A DNA stretch of 64,000 nucleotides, taken from Mantamonas sphyraenae (lineage: Eukaryota; CRuMs; Mantamonadidae). The notes under the pieces are model-generated. The model saw nothing but the letters and a program-made list of their open reading frames with translations. It was not told the origin of the DNA and did not search any database. The stretch lies in NCBI GenBank assembly GCA_026936335.1, contig JAPMXV010000033.1, positions 124,001-188,000 on the forward strand, in the 5' to 3' direction. Position numbers and translations under genes: made by a program. This document shows positions 19,375-31,385 of this stretch, piece after piece; position 1 is the stretch's first letter, and each line of letters opens with the position of its first letter.

Positions 19375-22300
19375 ATGGAAGACGAGTTGCAGAAGCTTGT
19401 TGAGCAGGTTCCTCGGCTGCGGAGTGCCCAAGAAGATCTCGGACACATCGATCTAATCTTCACCACGCCGACAGACCCGCCTGAACCACCCGTTGTCGAG
19501 TACGCCACTGGTGTGGCCGGCAAATCGAACGACGAAGACGACGACGACGAAGACGACGGCGTACAATATGTCAGCAAAGAGCAAGTGCAGGAGTTGACCA
19601 AAGAAGCCCTGGTGGCTCTTCTTAAGTGCGCTGCGGCGACGAGTCTGCGGGGTGGCGTGGAGACTCTTGCCAAGAGGGCCACAGAGACCGTGACCGTAAC
19701 CACGTTCCTGAGGTGGAGCAAGAAACGGCTTAAAGTGGACTCCCTTGTTCACAAGGACATTAAAGCTCTGACGAGCGTGCATGGAGACGGCGACGCCCAA
19801 CAGCCATCTGACGAAATCACGCAGCAAGGTTTTGCCCAGCTACTGAGCCAGAACAAGAATGAGACGTTGATGGAAGTGGTGGTGGCATACAAGAGAAACT
19901 GGGGAGCACAGGAGACGATGAATTCTTCAGACACGACCAAGCCATCCAGCTCGAGCAGCGGAATCGGAAGTGGTAGCCGGAAAGTGGCCGGCGATGAATT
20001 CTTTGCATCTCTCGTGCCCTCCAAGTTGAACAAGAACGCCCTAATCAAAGCCTTGGGTACGATGGTGGAAGAACAACTCGCAACGTACGATGGGATTGTC
20101 AATGTGGCCAGCGAGTTGAAACAGCCGACTGAAGGGAAGAGGCGCGGATTGGCCAAGTCGCGAGAAATTTCAACACACCCCGACACACCGCCGCAGACCT
20201 GGACACCATCAAGAGCAAGGTCTGTGATTGCGACGGCATCGTGGTGGACTGCAACGTGTTTGCAGTTCAGCATGTCGATCGTTCAGGTCCACTGAGCACA
20301 CCCCTCACGTTCAACGAAACGGGCACAGTCCTTGCAGACCAGCTGGGAGAGATTTTGCAGGCATCGGACCTGCCCGTCTGCTTTGTGCGGACAGTCTCTT
20401 CCTTGGAGGAGCGCTGCAACGGAACCAACGTTTGTGTGGGTGAGCAGAAACAGTTCTGTTCCGACGTCACGGCTCATGTCACCGCCTCTGTGCTCCAGGA
20501 CCCAAACGCAAAGCACAAGAAGAAAGCAAAAGTGCTTGCTGCGAGAGAGGCCGCAGTTGCCTTGGGATTGGAGTTTTTGACGAGTGTTGTGGCGGAAGAG
20601 CGCCTGATCTCCTTGGACGAGCTGCTACAGAGCAGCACCCATTGCATTGCCATGGTGTCATCCAATGCAAAGGCCGAAACAATGATGTACAGCAAGGGCT
20701 GCCATCAGGATCTCTTCATGGTCAACGTAACCGAACCACGGCTTTTTGCAAAGCTGGCCGACGTCGACATCGACGCCGTTGAGACGCAGGAGGAAGAGGA
20801 GGAAGAGGAGGAGGGAGGCGTTGTGGTTGTGGTGGAGGACACGGACGAACGGACACGTGTGGAAGCGGATTCCAGGAACGAAGAGAATGAGGCGGATGAG
20901 GTGGGTGAAGAGGAGGGCGAGGTTGTGGTGGTGGAGATGTTGGATGGGATGGACGAGGTGGAGGCCGACGAGATGTTGGTGGAGGTTGTGGACGAGGTTG
21001 TGGACGAGGTTGTGGACCAGGACGCGGGACACACAAAATTTTGGATGCGGACCATGCAGCGGCGGGACATTGGCAGGGCCTTCCACGGCAGCGTGGTCAC
21101 GGGGATGTATGCGGGGATGACTGCACCGACGTTCAAACCCGCGGAACGCAGATCCATCTACGCCACGCTCAAGGACAACCCGGAGCATGTACCTGCGCTT
21201 CTGTGTGTTGGGCGCAAACGGAAGCAGCTAGGGCGGAATTTGGCTCTACTGCAGGCGCAAACGGTGCAAGACATGAATGGTGTGGAGCCACACGGTGCGT
21301 GGACGGTGGAGCAGTACATGCAGCTGGGAGGGGACACGTTTGGGAGGGACAACAACGCACTGATCAAGCAGCACCTCGCAGACGCGGCTTGTTTCCATTC
21401 GCGTGGCGTGTTGTACGACTTTACAGCCCCACTGTCTGAGTGGAACACCAGCATGGAGATCCCAGGCAAGCGCGATATAGAGCACGTGAAAGAGAAGGAA
21501 GTTGTGCGCATTCGCGTGGTGCAGGAGAACGGTGAAGCGCGTAAAGTACGTGCACACGATGTCACGCCTCACGCGTTCTTGTGCGAGGACAATAGGCGTG
21601 TGTTCAGAACGATGGAAGTCCACATGGACACGCGACAGCGTGAGGAGGAAGGCGATGCGGACGACATCGTTTTGTTGGACCCGGAGGAGGACGAGCAGGA
21701 CTCACACAGCACCAATGACGGTGAGGAAATGGAGCTGAGTGAGAGCTTGGATGGCACTGGCGACGAAGAGGAGGACAGCCTCGTGGTACAGCAGCTGCTG
21801 CACCGGGTGACGCAGCTGAAAGTTGAGCTCGATGCACACGTGGGAAGAGATCCGACAACGGTGTTGCGGCACAAGGAGATACACGAGGTCGAAAGATCAC
21901 ATGCAAACAGCCACACGGCGTCTGTGCCAGCAAGGCGACCGCCTGATCTGCTTCAGCGATTCGGTGACGATCTGGCCGTGTTCCTCGACGACGTCAAGGG
22001 AGTTGTCGTCGATGGTATCAACACTGCCATCACAGGAGGTGGTGCTACCAGCGTCCTGCCATCGGAACAAGCTGTACGCAAAGCGGCAGAGAGCGTTCGC
22101 CCATCCTGGCTGAGAGAGGGCGTCACTGCGTTGACTGGGAACCTTCTGGCAACTGTGGTTCAATGGTGTACAAGTGAGCTGCGGGCTGACATGACCAAGC
22201 ACCAAGTCGCGGTACGTTTCGGCGAGGTCATGGAGGACTGCAGGCGGCACAGCAACGGGGAGCCAACTCATGCGCACCTGATGAAAGTTGCAACGGCGAC

Positions 22301-24458
22301 CGTCTCTGCCCATCTGGGCTTCTCGATCAAGGGTACCACGAGGCATTGCAGAAGGCCGGTGTATCATTCACAGGGTGCGGTTTGAAAGAGTGGAAGAAGC
22401 TAGAGCGCCGCGGTGAGGCAAGGCGAAACGTGGGAGGAGTGGAACGCACACGTTCGTGCTCTCTACAAGACGGACTACATCGAGTACGTGGATGTGCTTC
22501 AGGGCCTGGACGAGCGCTACACGTATCGCGAGTTTCTGAAGAAGAAAAGGACGGAAAAGGAGAACGTGACGCCGGAGGAGATTCGTGCCTACGCCCAGGC
22601 GGGGCGACATTTCGCATCAACGTCGAAATCCTTCACCATCACCGGACCCTTTGGCCAGGGGGGGCTGGCACCTCTATTCAACAGCTGGGCAAAGCATCAC
22701 AACGTTGATTTGCAAGCAAGCACGCAGGGTGCAGCAGAGGAAAAATGGGATGATGTGGTGATGGAGGACATTTGCACACACAGTGCCATCTTCATGGTCG
22801 TCATGAAGTTTGAACAGTCCAGGGTCTGGCGCCTGCCGGCACTGAACAACAACCAAAGGGACCAGAAGATTGGCCCAGAGACACGTGCACTGTTGCCGCT
22901 TTTGCTGCTCTGGCCTACGCTGGTGGACTCCATGCAATCCAACACCCTGAAGCAGTGGGGAGGTGGCATCACTATCCAACACGAGCGTCCGATTCGTCTG
23001 GTGGTGTACCGCCCGAGCACCGTCGAAGGTGGCACATTGGGTGCAGATCTGTGTGAAATTTTGCGACCACTGAAGTCTCTGGAGGCAGCAATTGACAGGG
23101 CTGAGAAAGAGGTGTCCGGAGAGGCTGCAGCCATGCGTGCCAAGACCAAGAACAAGGACAAGGAGGACGTTGGCAAGGGGAAGAAGAAGAAACGCGAGGA
23201 AGACGAGGACGAGAGCGAGGAACACGAGCTGCAGCCGCAGCCACCATCGCTCCAGGACACCAAGCGGGCCAAACTGGATGACGCAGGCGAGGAAGACATT
23301 GTGGACATGGGAGAGAGCAGCGAGCCGATGGAAGCGGCCAAGGAACGACGATACGAGAGTGATGACAAAGACGCGACACAACACCAAGGCAGCAAAAGCC
23401 ACTCCCAGTGGAGCAAGGATCGACAGCGACAGCTGGTGAAAAAGCTCATCTCTGTTTGTACTGTGGCACACGTGTGCGGGCTTGGAGAGGAGGTCGAACA
23501 AGCGCTGGGCCACGCGCTTGCATTTCGGCATTTGGGGAAACGAGCGCAGCGCCGGGCGAGTGGACGTGCGATTCAAGACGCAGTTTACAGTGAGATGCCC
23601 TGATGAGGCTACACGGTTGATCGCGAACACAGCGTTTCTGGTCAACGACATAGGCCGAGGCAGTGACACCTTGGTGGTTTTCTTTTGGCACCAGGGGAGA
23701 TTGAGGCAAAGGAAACTGCCCTTCCCCTCACATCGAGACCTCAGGGAAAAAATGCATCTGCACCGACTGGCCAAAGTGAAGAAGGAGGACGAGCCGAAAA
23801 AGCACGGGCAGTTGCGGCGACACGGGCGTGATGTGCTGGAGAGATATGTTCTGCGCACGGTAAGGTCCGTGAGGAACGTGATGGGCGAATTTGGCCTGCA
23901 CAACATGATCTACCTTGCGCAGTCGAAGTTCTACGGAGGTTTGTCCCTCAGCACGCGCATCCACCGTGCCTTTGCGCGCAAATGGTTTGGGCCGACGTGG
24001 CAGAGTGGATGACTTCCAGTACATGCATCTGTGGAGGTGGCATTGCACACCCGCATGGGTTCAGTCTCTCGAGATGGGACAGGGTTGTGACTTGCCCTCA
24101 TTGTGCTGTGAGCCGCAACCACCACAACAAGCACACGCTGATGTATCACATGGCCCACGAAGCCGGAGGAATCACGCCCCTCTCCGACAGGGACGTCAGA
24201 GGAGCACAGGGAATCCTTGTAAGGCAGCTGCACCTATGGCTTTTTGGCAAAGAGCCCCTGTCGTTCTCGAGCCGCAATCCCAAAAAGAAGAAGCAAGAAA
24301 CGGCAAAGAAGCTGTGTGGAGAGAAACTCAAGTCACGAAGGAAGGCGGTCGAGGGTCCACAAGATCATGGGATGGTGGTTGAAGAGGTGGAGGTGGGGAT
24401 GAGTGAGTGTGAAACCTTCCACACGTGCTGTGTGGCATCAGGCAACCAACAACGATGA
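19375..24458 (+). pseudogene. Locus B: decayed PIN-like plus Fanzor/TnpB-like RuvC nuclease
   Basis: Coding segments lie in changing frames: 19375 to ~20055 (or 20165), ~20199-22331, ~22422-23430, ~23480-23990 and 23982-24458. The first two junctions can be read as introns (for example donor 20056 and acceptor ending 20198; donor 22331). The change near 23985 cannot, because the two frames overlap within one conserved motif. The N-terminal part has a PIN-like strand (GIVVDCNVFAVQHV) but lacks the later Asp pair. A very acidic stretch follows. The C-terminal part keeps a RuvC arrangement: NDIGRGSD (Asp codon 23647), EWMTSSTCICGG (Glu codon 24003), CPHC, and DRDVRGAQGIL (Asp codon 24192). It is homologous in plan to locus A. 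At least one frameshift suggests a dying copy, though a sequencing error is possible. Confidence 0.65.
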
Positions 24459-24583
24459 TGAACGAGGATCTGCTGGGACCACTTTCACGTGCAGCCTCTC
24501 AGATAGTTCATCAGTGGCGAAGTTTACACGACGCTGCGTATTTCGTTGTTGTTCCGGATGTGCACAGCACGGTGGATTCAACA

Positions 24584-24841
24584 ATAATATCCGTTTTCGA
24601 TTTGGTACCCCTCTTCCTCCCACTGCGTCTTGATGTCGTACGGCTTCTCATCCACGTCCACCAACCGGTCGCTGTTCTTGCCCTTGATCTCACGCAACGA
24701 AAAGTGTTGCTGGAACTCCTTCATGTTCAGTTTCACAGCCACCTTTTCAAACAGGTCGGCCATTGTCTCATCCTTTGTCACCGGAAAGGATTTGTACCCG
24801 CCATCCTTGAACCAGATGCGCACAATCTTGCGTTCAGACAT
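24584..24841 (-). pseudogene. Truncated copy of the RA-domain gene
   Basis: From the ATG at 24841 the frame encodes the same first ~85 residues as the gene at 17556-18326, with only synonymous changes seen. It then meets a different sequence and a stop just after ENGYY. The RA-like domain lacks its last strand, and the whole Ser-rich tail is missing. It still carries the start codon and TG-rich 5' flank, so it could be transcribed, but the product would be a fragment. Confidence 0.8.
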
Positions 24842-24901
24842 GGGTTCGTCTGCTGTGTGTGCTGTGTGTGTGCTGTGTGTGTGTGTGTGTGTGTGTGTGT
24901 T
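24584..24901 (+). repeat. Direct repeat R2 (copy of the RA-domain gene 5' end)
   Basis: This is the right member of the repeat pair flanking locus B. The match to R1 is tight from 24597. It degrades over the preceding ~13 bases, mostly by transitions, and ends after the TG run. After R2 the sequence leads into the WDR81-like gene start at 24997. Confidence 0.9.
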
Positions 24902-24996
24902 TCCTCCTCCCTGCTCCAGCCAGCAGCAATCTCTCTCTGTCCCTTTTGGCTCTTCCAGCGCTGCGCCACCAAACCCAATCTCACCACAGCCTCGAC

Positions 24997-27900
24997 ATGG
25001 GCAACGTAGCGTCGTCCACGCTGCGTAACATGGTGGAGCATGAGCTGGGCGTGCATGTGCAGCATGCATGCTTTGGCGAGGCACCCCACGACGCTGGAGA
25101 CTCGGTGGCCTGCCTCCTTGACAGCCAGTTTGACTTGCGTCTGGAGCAACTCACCCAACTCTCCTCCTTTCCCAAACGTCCTCCCGTGCCCATTTCTGGC
25201 TCTCGCGTCGTTGTTCGTGTCCTGCCCAAGCGAACCACCCACACGGCTTCCTCCTCCTCTGCTTCGTCCTCCTCGTCTTCTTCCTCTGCTGCTGACGATG
25301 CAGACGACCTGTCCTATTGGCTTGTCCAACGTCTCACCAGCAGACCTGAACCAAGGTGCGCTTCCTCCGTGTGGTGTTGTCAGCATCCCGCTTGTATACC
25401 GTCCACAGTCTCTCGAACTCCAAACTCGGGCCATTGTTCACGCCAAGCCCTCCCCCAAAGTGTTCCCCACCCCGTTTGCCCCCTTTGCTCACCCACGCCG
25501 CCTCACCCGTCTCCACACGTGTTCCCCACTGCACAGACACCGCGTGTTTCCACCCCCGTTGTCCACACTGGGCCATATGCTCGAGGCTGCAGCCCAGGAA
25601 AACGACTCGGCTGCTGGCGACTCGTCAGGAAAACTCTCTTTGGAGGACTATCTCGCCGAACTGGACTCATACACATCTCGCAACGGGCGTCTCAAGGCGT
25701 CCATGTATCGCAGTCTCACCGACGTGCACACACACGCGTCGTCCAATGGCACCACAGGCGTCCAAGGGTCCGAGGAGGTTGAGGACGACGGCGATCCGCC
25801 GCCGCAGCCAATCCAACCACACACCTCCTTCTCCGCTGCTTTCAGTCGCAGTGTCGACGATCTGCGTGCACACGACGAGCAAGCGGCCACGGGCTTTGAT
25901 CTCAACGAGGACAACCTGTGTGAATTTGTACAAAAGGTGCTGGACGTGCTGTTCACAGACGCCCACGTCGAGTCCATCCGAGTCGACGCAGAGGCCTTTG
26001 TCGAGCCGCAACACACACGCAGTCCCTACGCAAGTCCCATGTCTGCAGCCATGGAGAATGACGACAGTGCCGACGCACGCGCCGATTCACCCCTGGCCTT
26101 GGAAGACGCATCAACATCATCATCATCATCATCACCCGAAGGGATCGGTGACAAGCAGGCGTGGCGCACGTCGTCCTCGTCCTCGTCGCCCATGTTGTCC
26201 TCCAGTCCCATGGAGGCATCGATGGCGTCGTCGCTGATGGAGCAGCTAAGGCGAGATGATGCACAGGATGACATGGCTGCGTTTACGCGCAGGCATGCAA
26301 ATGTCGTGCCATTGTTGCGTGCCTTTGAGACGCCCCAGGCCGTGTATTTGATGAGTCAGTACGTGCCACACACGCTCCAGGACCTGTTTTTGTACATAAC
26401 GCGTCAGAAGATCGAGTCGGATCTGGCGCTGGGCGACTCCAGCAGCACTGCCGTGTTTTCCGATCGTCACGACGACGAAGTGTATCACAACCGCAGTGCC
26501 AAACAGCGTGCGGACGGCGCCTTTAACATTGACGCGCTGCAGAAGCGTTTCGTGGTGTTTCAGCTTGTGCACGCGCTGGATCACCTGCACGCCAACGGCC
26601 TGGCACACGGGGCGTTGCACCCGCGCCATGTGCTCATCAACACCAACCTGTGGGTGTACCTCACAGGCATGCTGTGTCCTGCACACACACGTGTGGCGCC
26701 GTCGTTGTCGCCCTCCGCAGGGGTGGGTGGTGGCAGCAAGGGCGACGTTGCGGACACGCTGGTGATGCGGTGGATCACACGCGAACTCACAAACTACGAA
26801 TATCTGATGGCACTCAACACGCTGGTGGGCAGGCGTTCCGGTGATGCCAACTACCATCCGGTGCTTCCGTGGGTGCTGGACTTTACCTGTTCGCCGCTGG
26901 AGGAGGACAGCGAACGTGTGTGTTCGCCCGACGTGTGCCTGCGTGCCGTGGGCAACCACGACGCACACGTGCTGGCGCAGCCCGAAATGGCCGGGTGGCG
27001 CGATCTGACACGCACCAAGTTTCGTTTGGCAAAGGGCGACGAAATGCTGGACATCACCTTTCACGGACCCAACCCGCACCACGTCAGTGACATCCTGTCT
27101 GAAATCACCTACTACAGCTACATGGCACGTCGCACCCCGGAGGGCGTCTTGCGTCGCTACGTGCGCACCAAGTTCCGACCCGAGGAGTATCCCTCCAGCA
27201 TGGAGCGTATGTACGCCTGGACTCCCGACGAGTGCATCCCAGAGTACTACAACGACCCGTCTGTGTTCTCCTCCATCCATGCCTCCATGGCCGACCTGCA
27301 ATTCCCCGAATGGTGCCACAACGCAGACGACTTTGTGGCCAAGCATCGCGCCGCACTGGAAAGCGATTACGTGAGCAACAACCTGCACCACTGGATCGAC
27401 CTCACCTTTGGCTACAAACTCACCGGCAGCGCTGCCATCCGCGCCAAGAACGTCGTCCTGGTCAGCAACGATCGTCTGCCTCCACGCAACGGCTTTGTAC
27501 AGCTTTTCACACGCCCGCACCCGCAGCGCTTGTCCCGCACCTTTGTTTCCAGCGGCGACTTTCACGAGTACCTCGATCAGGAGATTGCACGCGCAGAGGC
27601 CGACCAGCAGCGACGTGTGAAGCGCGAGCAGGAGGAGGCAGCCGCGGCCGCAGCATCTGCTGCCGCCGCACGGTTGCAGGCCATGAATGAGGCGCAGGCT
27701 CACAGTGGCGAGGGTGACATGGAAACGGCAGAAGGGAAGAGAAAGGCACGCACGCTGAGTGCAAGCAACGTCGCGGGCAACTTTGGCATGATGCTTGCCC
27801 TAGGCGGTGGCGAGGAGAGTGAACAGGTGCGCAGCGAATCGCCTGAACCCATGCTGAACAAGTTGTTTGGCAGCCTGGTGTCCAACAGTAAGGACAAGGA

Positions 27901-30123
27901 CAGGGACGGGCGTGAGAAGCGTGACAGCGACGGTGCGACCGGCAACGCCCTGTCGCTGGCTCTGGGCTTGGGAGGGCACAGCCAAGACAGCAGTGCGAGC
28001 GCAGGCCATTCGCCACACACAGGCGACGGATCGCCAATGCCGTCTCACATGTATGACGACTACAGCGACGGCGGCCTGGGCAGCGCGGGTCAAAGCGTGG
28101 CCAGCAGCGCAAGTGGTTCAGAGAGTGTCATGGGAGGTTCCGCAAACGGTAGTGTGCATGGTGGTGGTGGTGGTGGTGGCGGCGGCGGCGGTGGCGCTGG
28201 AGGAGGTTCGGGGGCTGGAGGAGACTTGGATGGAGGAGGTGCCAGCGGTGGCGTGTCGTCTTCCTCGGGAGGTGGCATGGGTTGGGCAGGCAACAGCATG
28301 GGGGATGGCGACGACGATTCGGTGACATTTGGCGATCCGATTGTGTTGAACCGGTTCGTGCGCAACGAGCATTTTACGATGCAGATTGCACGGCTTGAGG
28401 CGGGGCGCAAGTTTGCTGCCCGCTTCGGCCACATGGCAGCGTGCTACGCCTACCCCGACGGGACGAGTGGCGTTGGTGGTGTGGATGACGACCCAATGAT
28501 GTCGATGGGTGGTGTGGGCGAGGTAGCGGAGCTCTTTCTGTTTAGCAGCGACGAGGACGAGCACGCGTTCAAGACCCTGTGTGCAGACGACCTGTTTGCT
28601 CTGGGCTGCATTGTGGCGCAGCTGTACCTTGGCAGGCCCGTGTTCAACTCACGCACAGTTGCGTTGTATGCAGCAGGCAAGCTGGAGCCCGATCTGAAGG
28701 GATTGCCCAGGCATGTGGCCGAGCTTGTGAATGCGTTGCTGTCGCGCAGGCGTAGCGATCGTCCCACAGCCAAGCAGCTGCTTGCACGCTGCCTGGAGGA
28801 GGACCAACGCTGTACAGAGCTGGACCAATGCCTGTTTCCTGGCTTCTTTGGCATGGTGCACGACTTTCTCTCTGTGTACCACCGGCGTCGCAAGGTGGGT
28901 GACCAGTTGAACCTGACCAAGCAGCGCTTGACGGCATTGCTGCGTCATGTGCCCGTAGAAGGCATGCAGCTCCTGTTGCCGTACCTGATGGTGTTCTTTG
29001 CTCACGAAAAGACGCAGGTGCGCGCGGTGCCGCTCCTGGTGCCCGTAGCACGCAAGCTGGGTCGCCAACTGGCCAACACACACATGCTGCCGTTGCTCAT
29101 CAACCTGTTGCAGCAGTACGAAAACATGGAGTTGCAGCGGGAGCTGCTGGGGTTCGATTACATGCGCAGTCTCATGATCACCTTTGGACGCAAGGCGTTC
29201 ACCAACAAGCTTGTGCCTGTGCTCCTCAACGGTCTCATGCTCACCTCGCGTCACACACACGCCGCACACATTGGCAAAGCCAGCATGCAATTGATTGTGC
29301 GGATGGGCGGCGTGTTGGGTCCTGTGCTCTGTGCCAAGTTCATTGTGTCGCCGCTGCTGAAGCTGATGACCCGCAGCCACGCCACTCGCATCATGTTGAC
29401 GTTGTTGGGTATCGCTCGTCGCATGGACGAGGAGGTGATTGCTGCGCTGTACATGCCGCCCATGTTTGAGCTGTTGCGATCGAACGACACGCGCACAAAG
29501 AACGGATCGCACATTGTGTCGAATGTGCTGGTGTTTGTGCAACACCTGGTGCCCATGCTCAGCCCGGAACAGGTGATGGCATTGTTCATCACGGAGAGCA
29601 CACATCTGTTCCGGCTGCTGCTGAATCCCACCAGCAACAACGAAATCACGGTGCGTCTCGCGGCCACGCTGGCGGTGGTGTGTGAGCGCATCGGGCGCGA
29701 GAAAACACAGGAGCGTGTGTTGCCCTTTATGTCCCAATTCCTCAGCAATTACGTGGAGTTGTACCGCAACGAAGACCTGCCGCAGGAAGATCTGGAGCTG
29801 TTGCGTCAGGTGTACACCCCGGACGTGGCTCTGTTCTTCTACCACAGCTTCTCCACCTTGCTGGGCGCCAAGACACTGGAAAACGAAATCGACGGGTGGA
29901 ATCTGCTCTCTGCCTTCCTGGTGGACTACATGCGGGACAACGACCGCCAAGAGACGCTGGCCAAGTTTGCCTCGCCCATCAGCGAGCAACTGTCCGACCT
30001 GTTGGTGAGTCTCGACAGCGCCGAGATGCGTGTGGCGGATGTGTCGGGCATCGCGGGTGATGAGGACAACGATGGCGATGGCGCTGCGGTGCGATCCAGC
30101 AGCATTGCCTTTGGGATCACCTC

Positions 30124-30155
<32 letters not shown>

Positions 30156-31330
30156 GCGGTGGTGGTCTTGGTGACGGGGACAAACATAGACAGCAGCAAG
30201 TGGGACGCGGTAGGGAACTGTCTGTGGTGTCGGAGATGGCTGTGGTTGAAGAGGAAGGGGCGATGAGCAAGCAAGTGTTGCTGTCGTTGCTTGCAAGCGA
30301 GGCTGGTGACGGAGAGGACGAATACGAAGAGGAAGAGGAGCGAGATGCGTTTGAACGCACAATGATGGACGCACAATGGCGATTCCGTGGGAGGTGTGTG
30401 TACGAGTACCGGTGTCATCACGGAGCGGTGAGGAGTGTGGTGCTGGACGAGGCGGAGCGAGGTTTTGCCACGGGGGGCAAGGACAGCGCGTGTCGTCTGT
30501 GGCGATTGAACCAGGAGAAGCATGTGATGGAGTACAAAGGCCACAAGGGGGCTGTGGTCCAGGTGGACTACCTGAGTGCCCTTGGTAACCGCATGGCATC
30601 CATGGACCACGCCATCCATGTGTGGGACGCCGAAAGTGCCATCCGTGTGGGGTTGCACTCCTCTTCCTCGGGTCTGCTGTGCTTCCAAGCCATGCGCAAC
30701 TCCCACAAGTTTGACCACGTGCTGGCAGCGGCCACTGGGGATGCACGCGTGCGTCTGTTTGACCTGCGTCGTTCCGAACCCTTGTTTGACTGGCGTCTGA
30801 CACACAATCCGCAGTTTGGCGTGCGATGCCTGGCCGTGCAGGAGAGCATGGACATGCTTGCGGCTGGCACCTCCAGTGGTGCCATCAGCCTCCTCGACCG
30901 TCGCACAGGCCTCCTGTATGCCACGTGGCGAGCACACGAAAACGCAATCACTGCCCTGCAGAGTTTTGGGTCACGGTACATTGTCAGTGCCAGCAGTGAT
31001 CGCACCTGTGTGTTGTGGGACGTGGGTTCGGTGACCCCTCGCGCAGTCACCTCCCTCCACGGTCATTCCGAGGCCATTGTGTCTGTGGCTCGTGTGGACA
31101 ACGATCTGTTTGCAGCAGGCCCCTCTCGCATTGGTTTGGGCCGTTTGGCTGTGGACACTCCCATGGAGGTCGGCGGCGGACTTGCCTTGCACCAGGACAT
31201 TGCCACACGCAGACTCGTCGGCGTCGACGGCGTCTCCAAGGTGTCCTCTGTCAACGACATCGACGTCATGGGTCTCCATTCCATGTTGCTTGTGGCCAGC
31301 GATGACGGTGCAGTGCGTGTGTGCGTGTAG
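24997..31330 (+). CDS. WDR81: WDR81/GFS12-like BEACH-WD40 protein
   Basis: Exons 24997..25355 and 25537..31330 encode 2,050 residues. A kinase-like segment at about 370-510 (VVFQLVHALDHLHANGLAHG, then ALHPRHVLI) lacks an HRD-type catalytic Asp. The BEACH domain follows at about 525-770 (LTNYEYLMALNTLVGRR, FRPEEYPSSMERMYAWTPDE, WIDLTFGYKLTG). After a Gly-rich linker, a second kinase-like C-lobe piece (DDLFALGCIVAQLYLGRPVF, ~1050-1225) and HEAT-like helices lead to about six WD40 repeats (~1735-2048). This order matches WDR81 and plant GFS12, which act on endosomes in PI3P turnover, endosome maturation and aggregate clearance. The first methionine sits in MGNVAS, a possible N-myristoylation site. 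The start is 97 bp from repeat R2. Confidence 0.87.
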
Positions 31331-31385
31331 GTGTGCACCCCATCCGCCATTCCATCCACCTCAAACAAACAAACACCACGAACCC

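Noticed and set aside
20056-20198. Frame change in locus B near 20.1 kb as proof of decay
   Set aside because: A GT-AG intron (20056-20198) joins the two frames in phase, so this change alone does not show damage. The same holds for 22331-22421.
28649-30937. 762-codon minus-strand open frame inside the WDR81-like gene
   Set aside because: Shadow of the HEAT and WD40 coding region; no recognisable motif.
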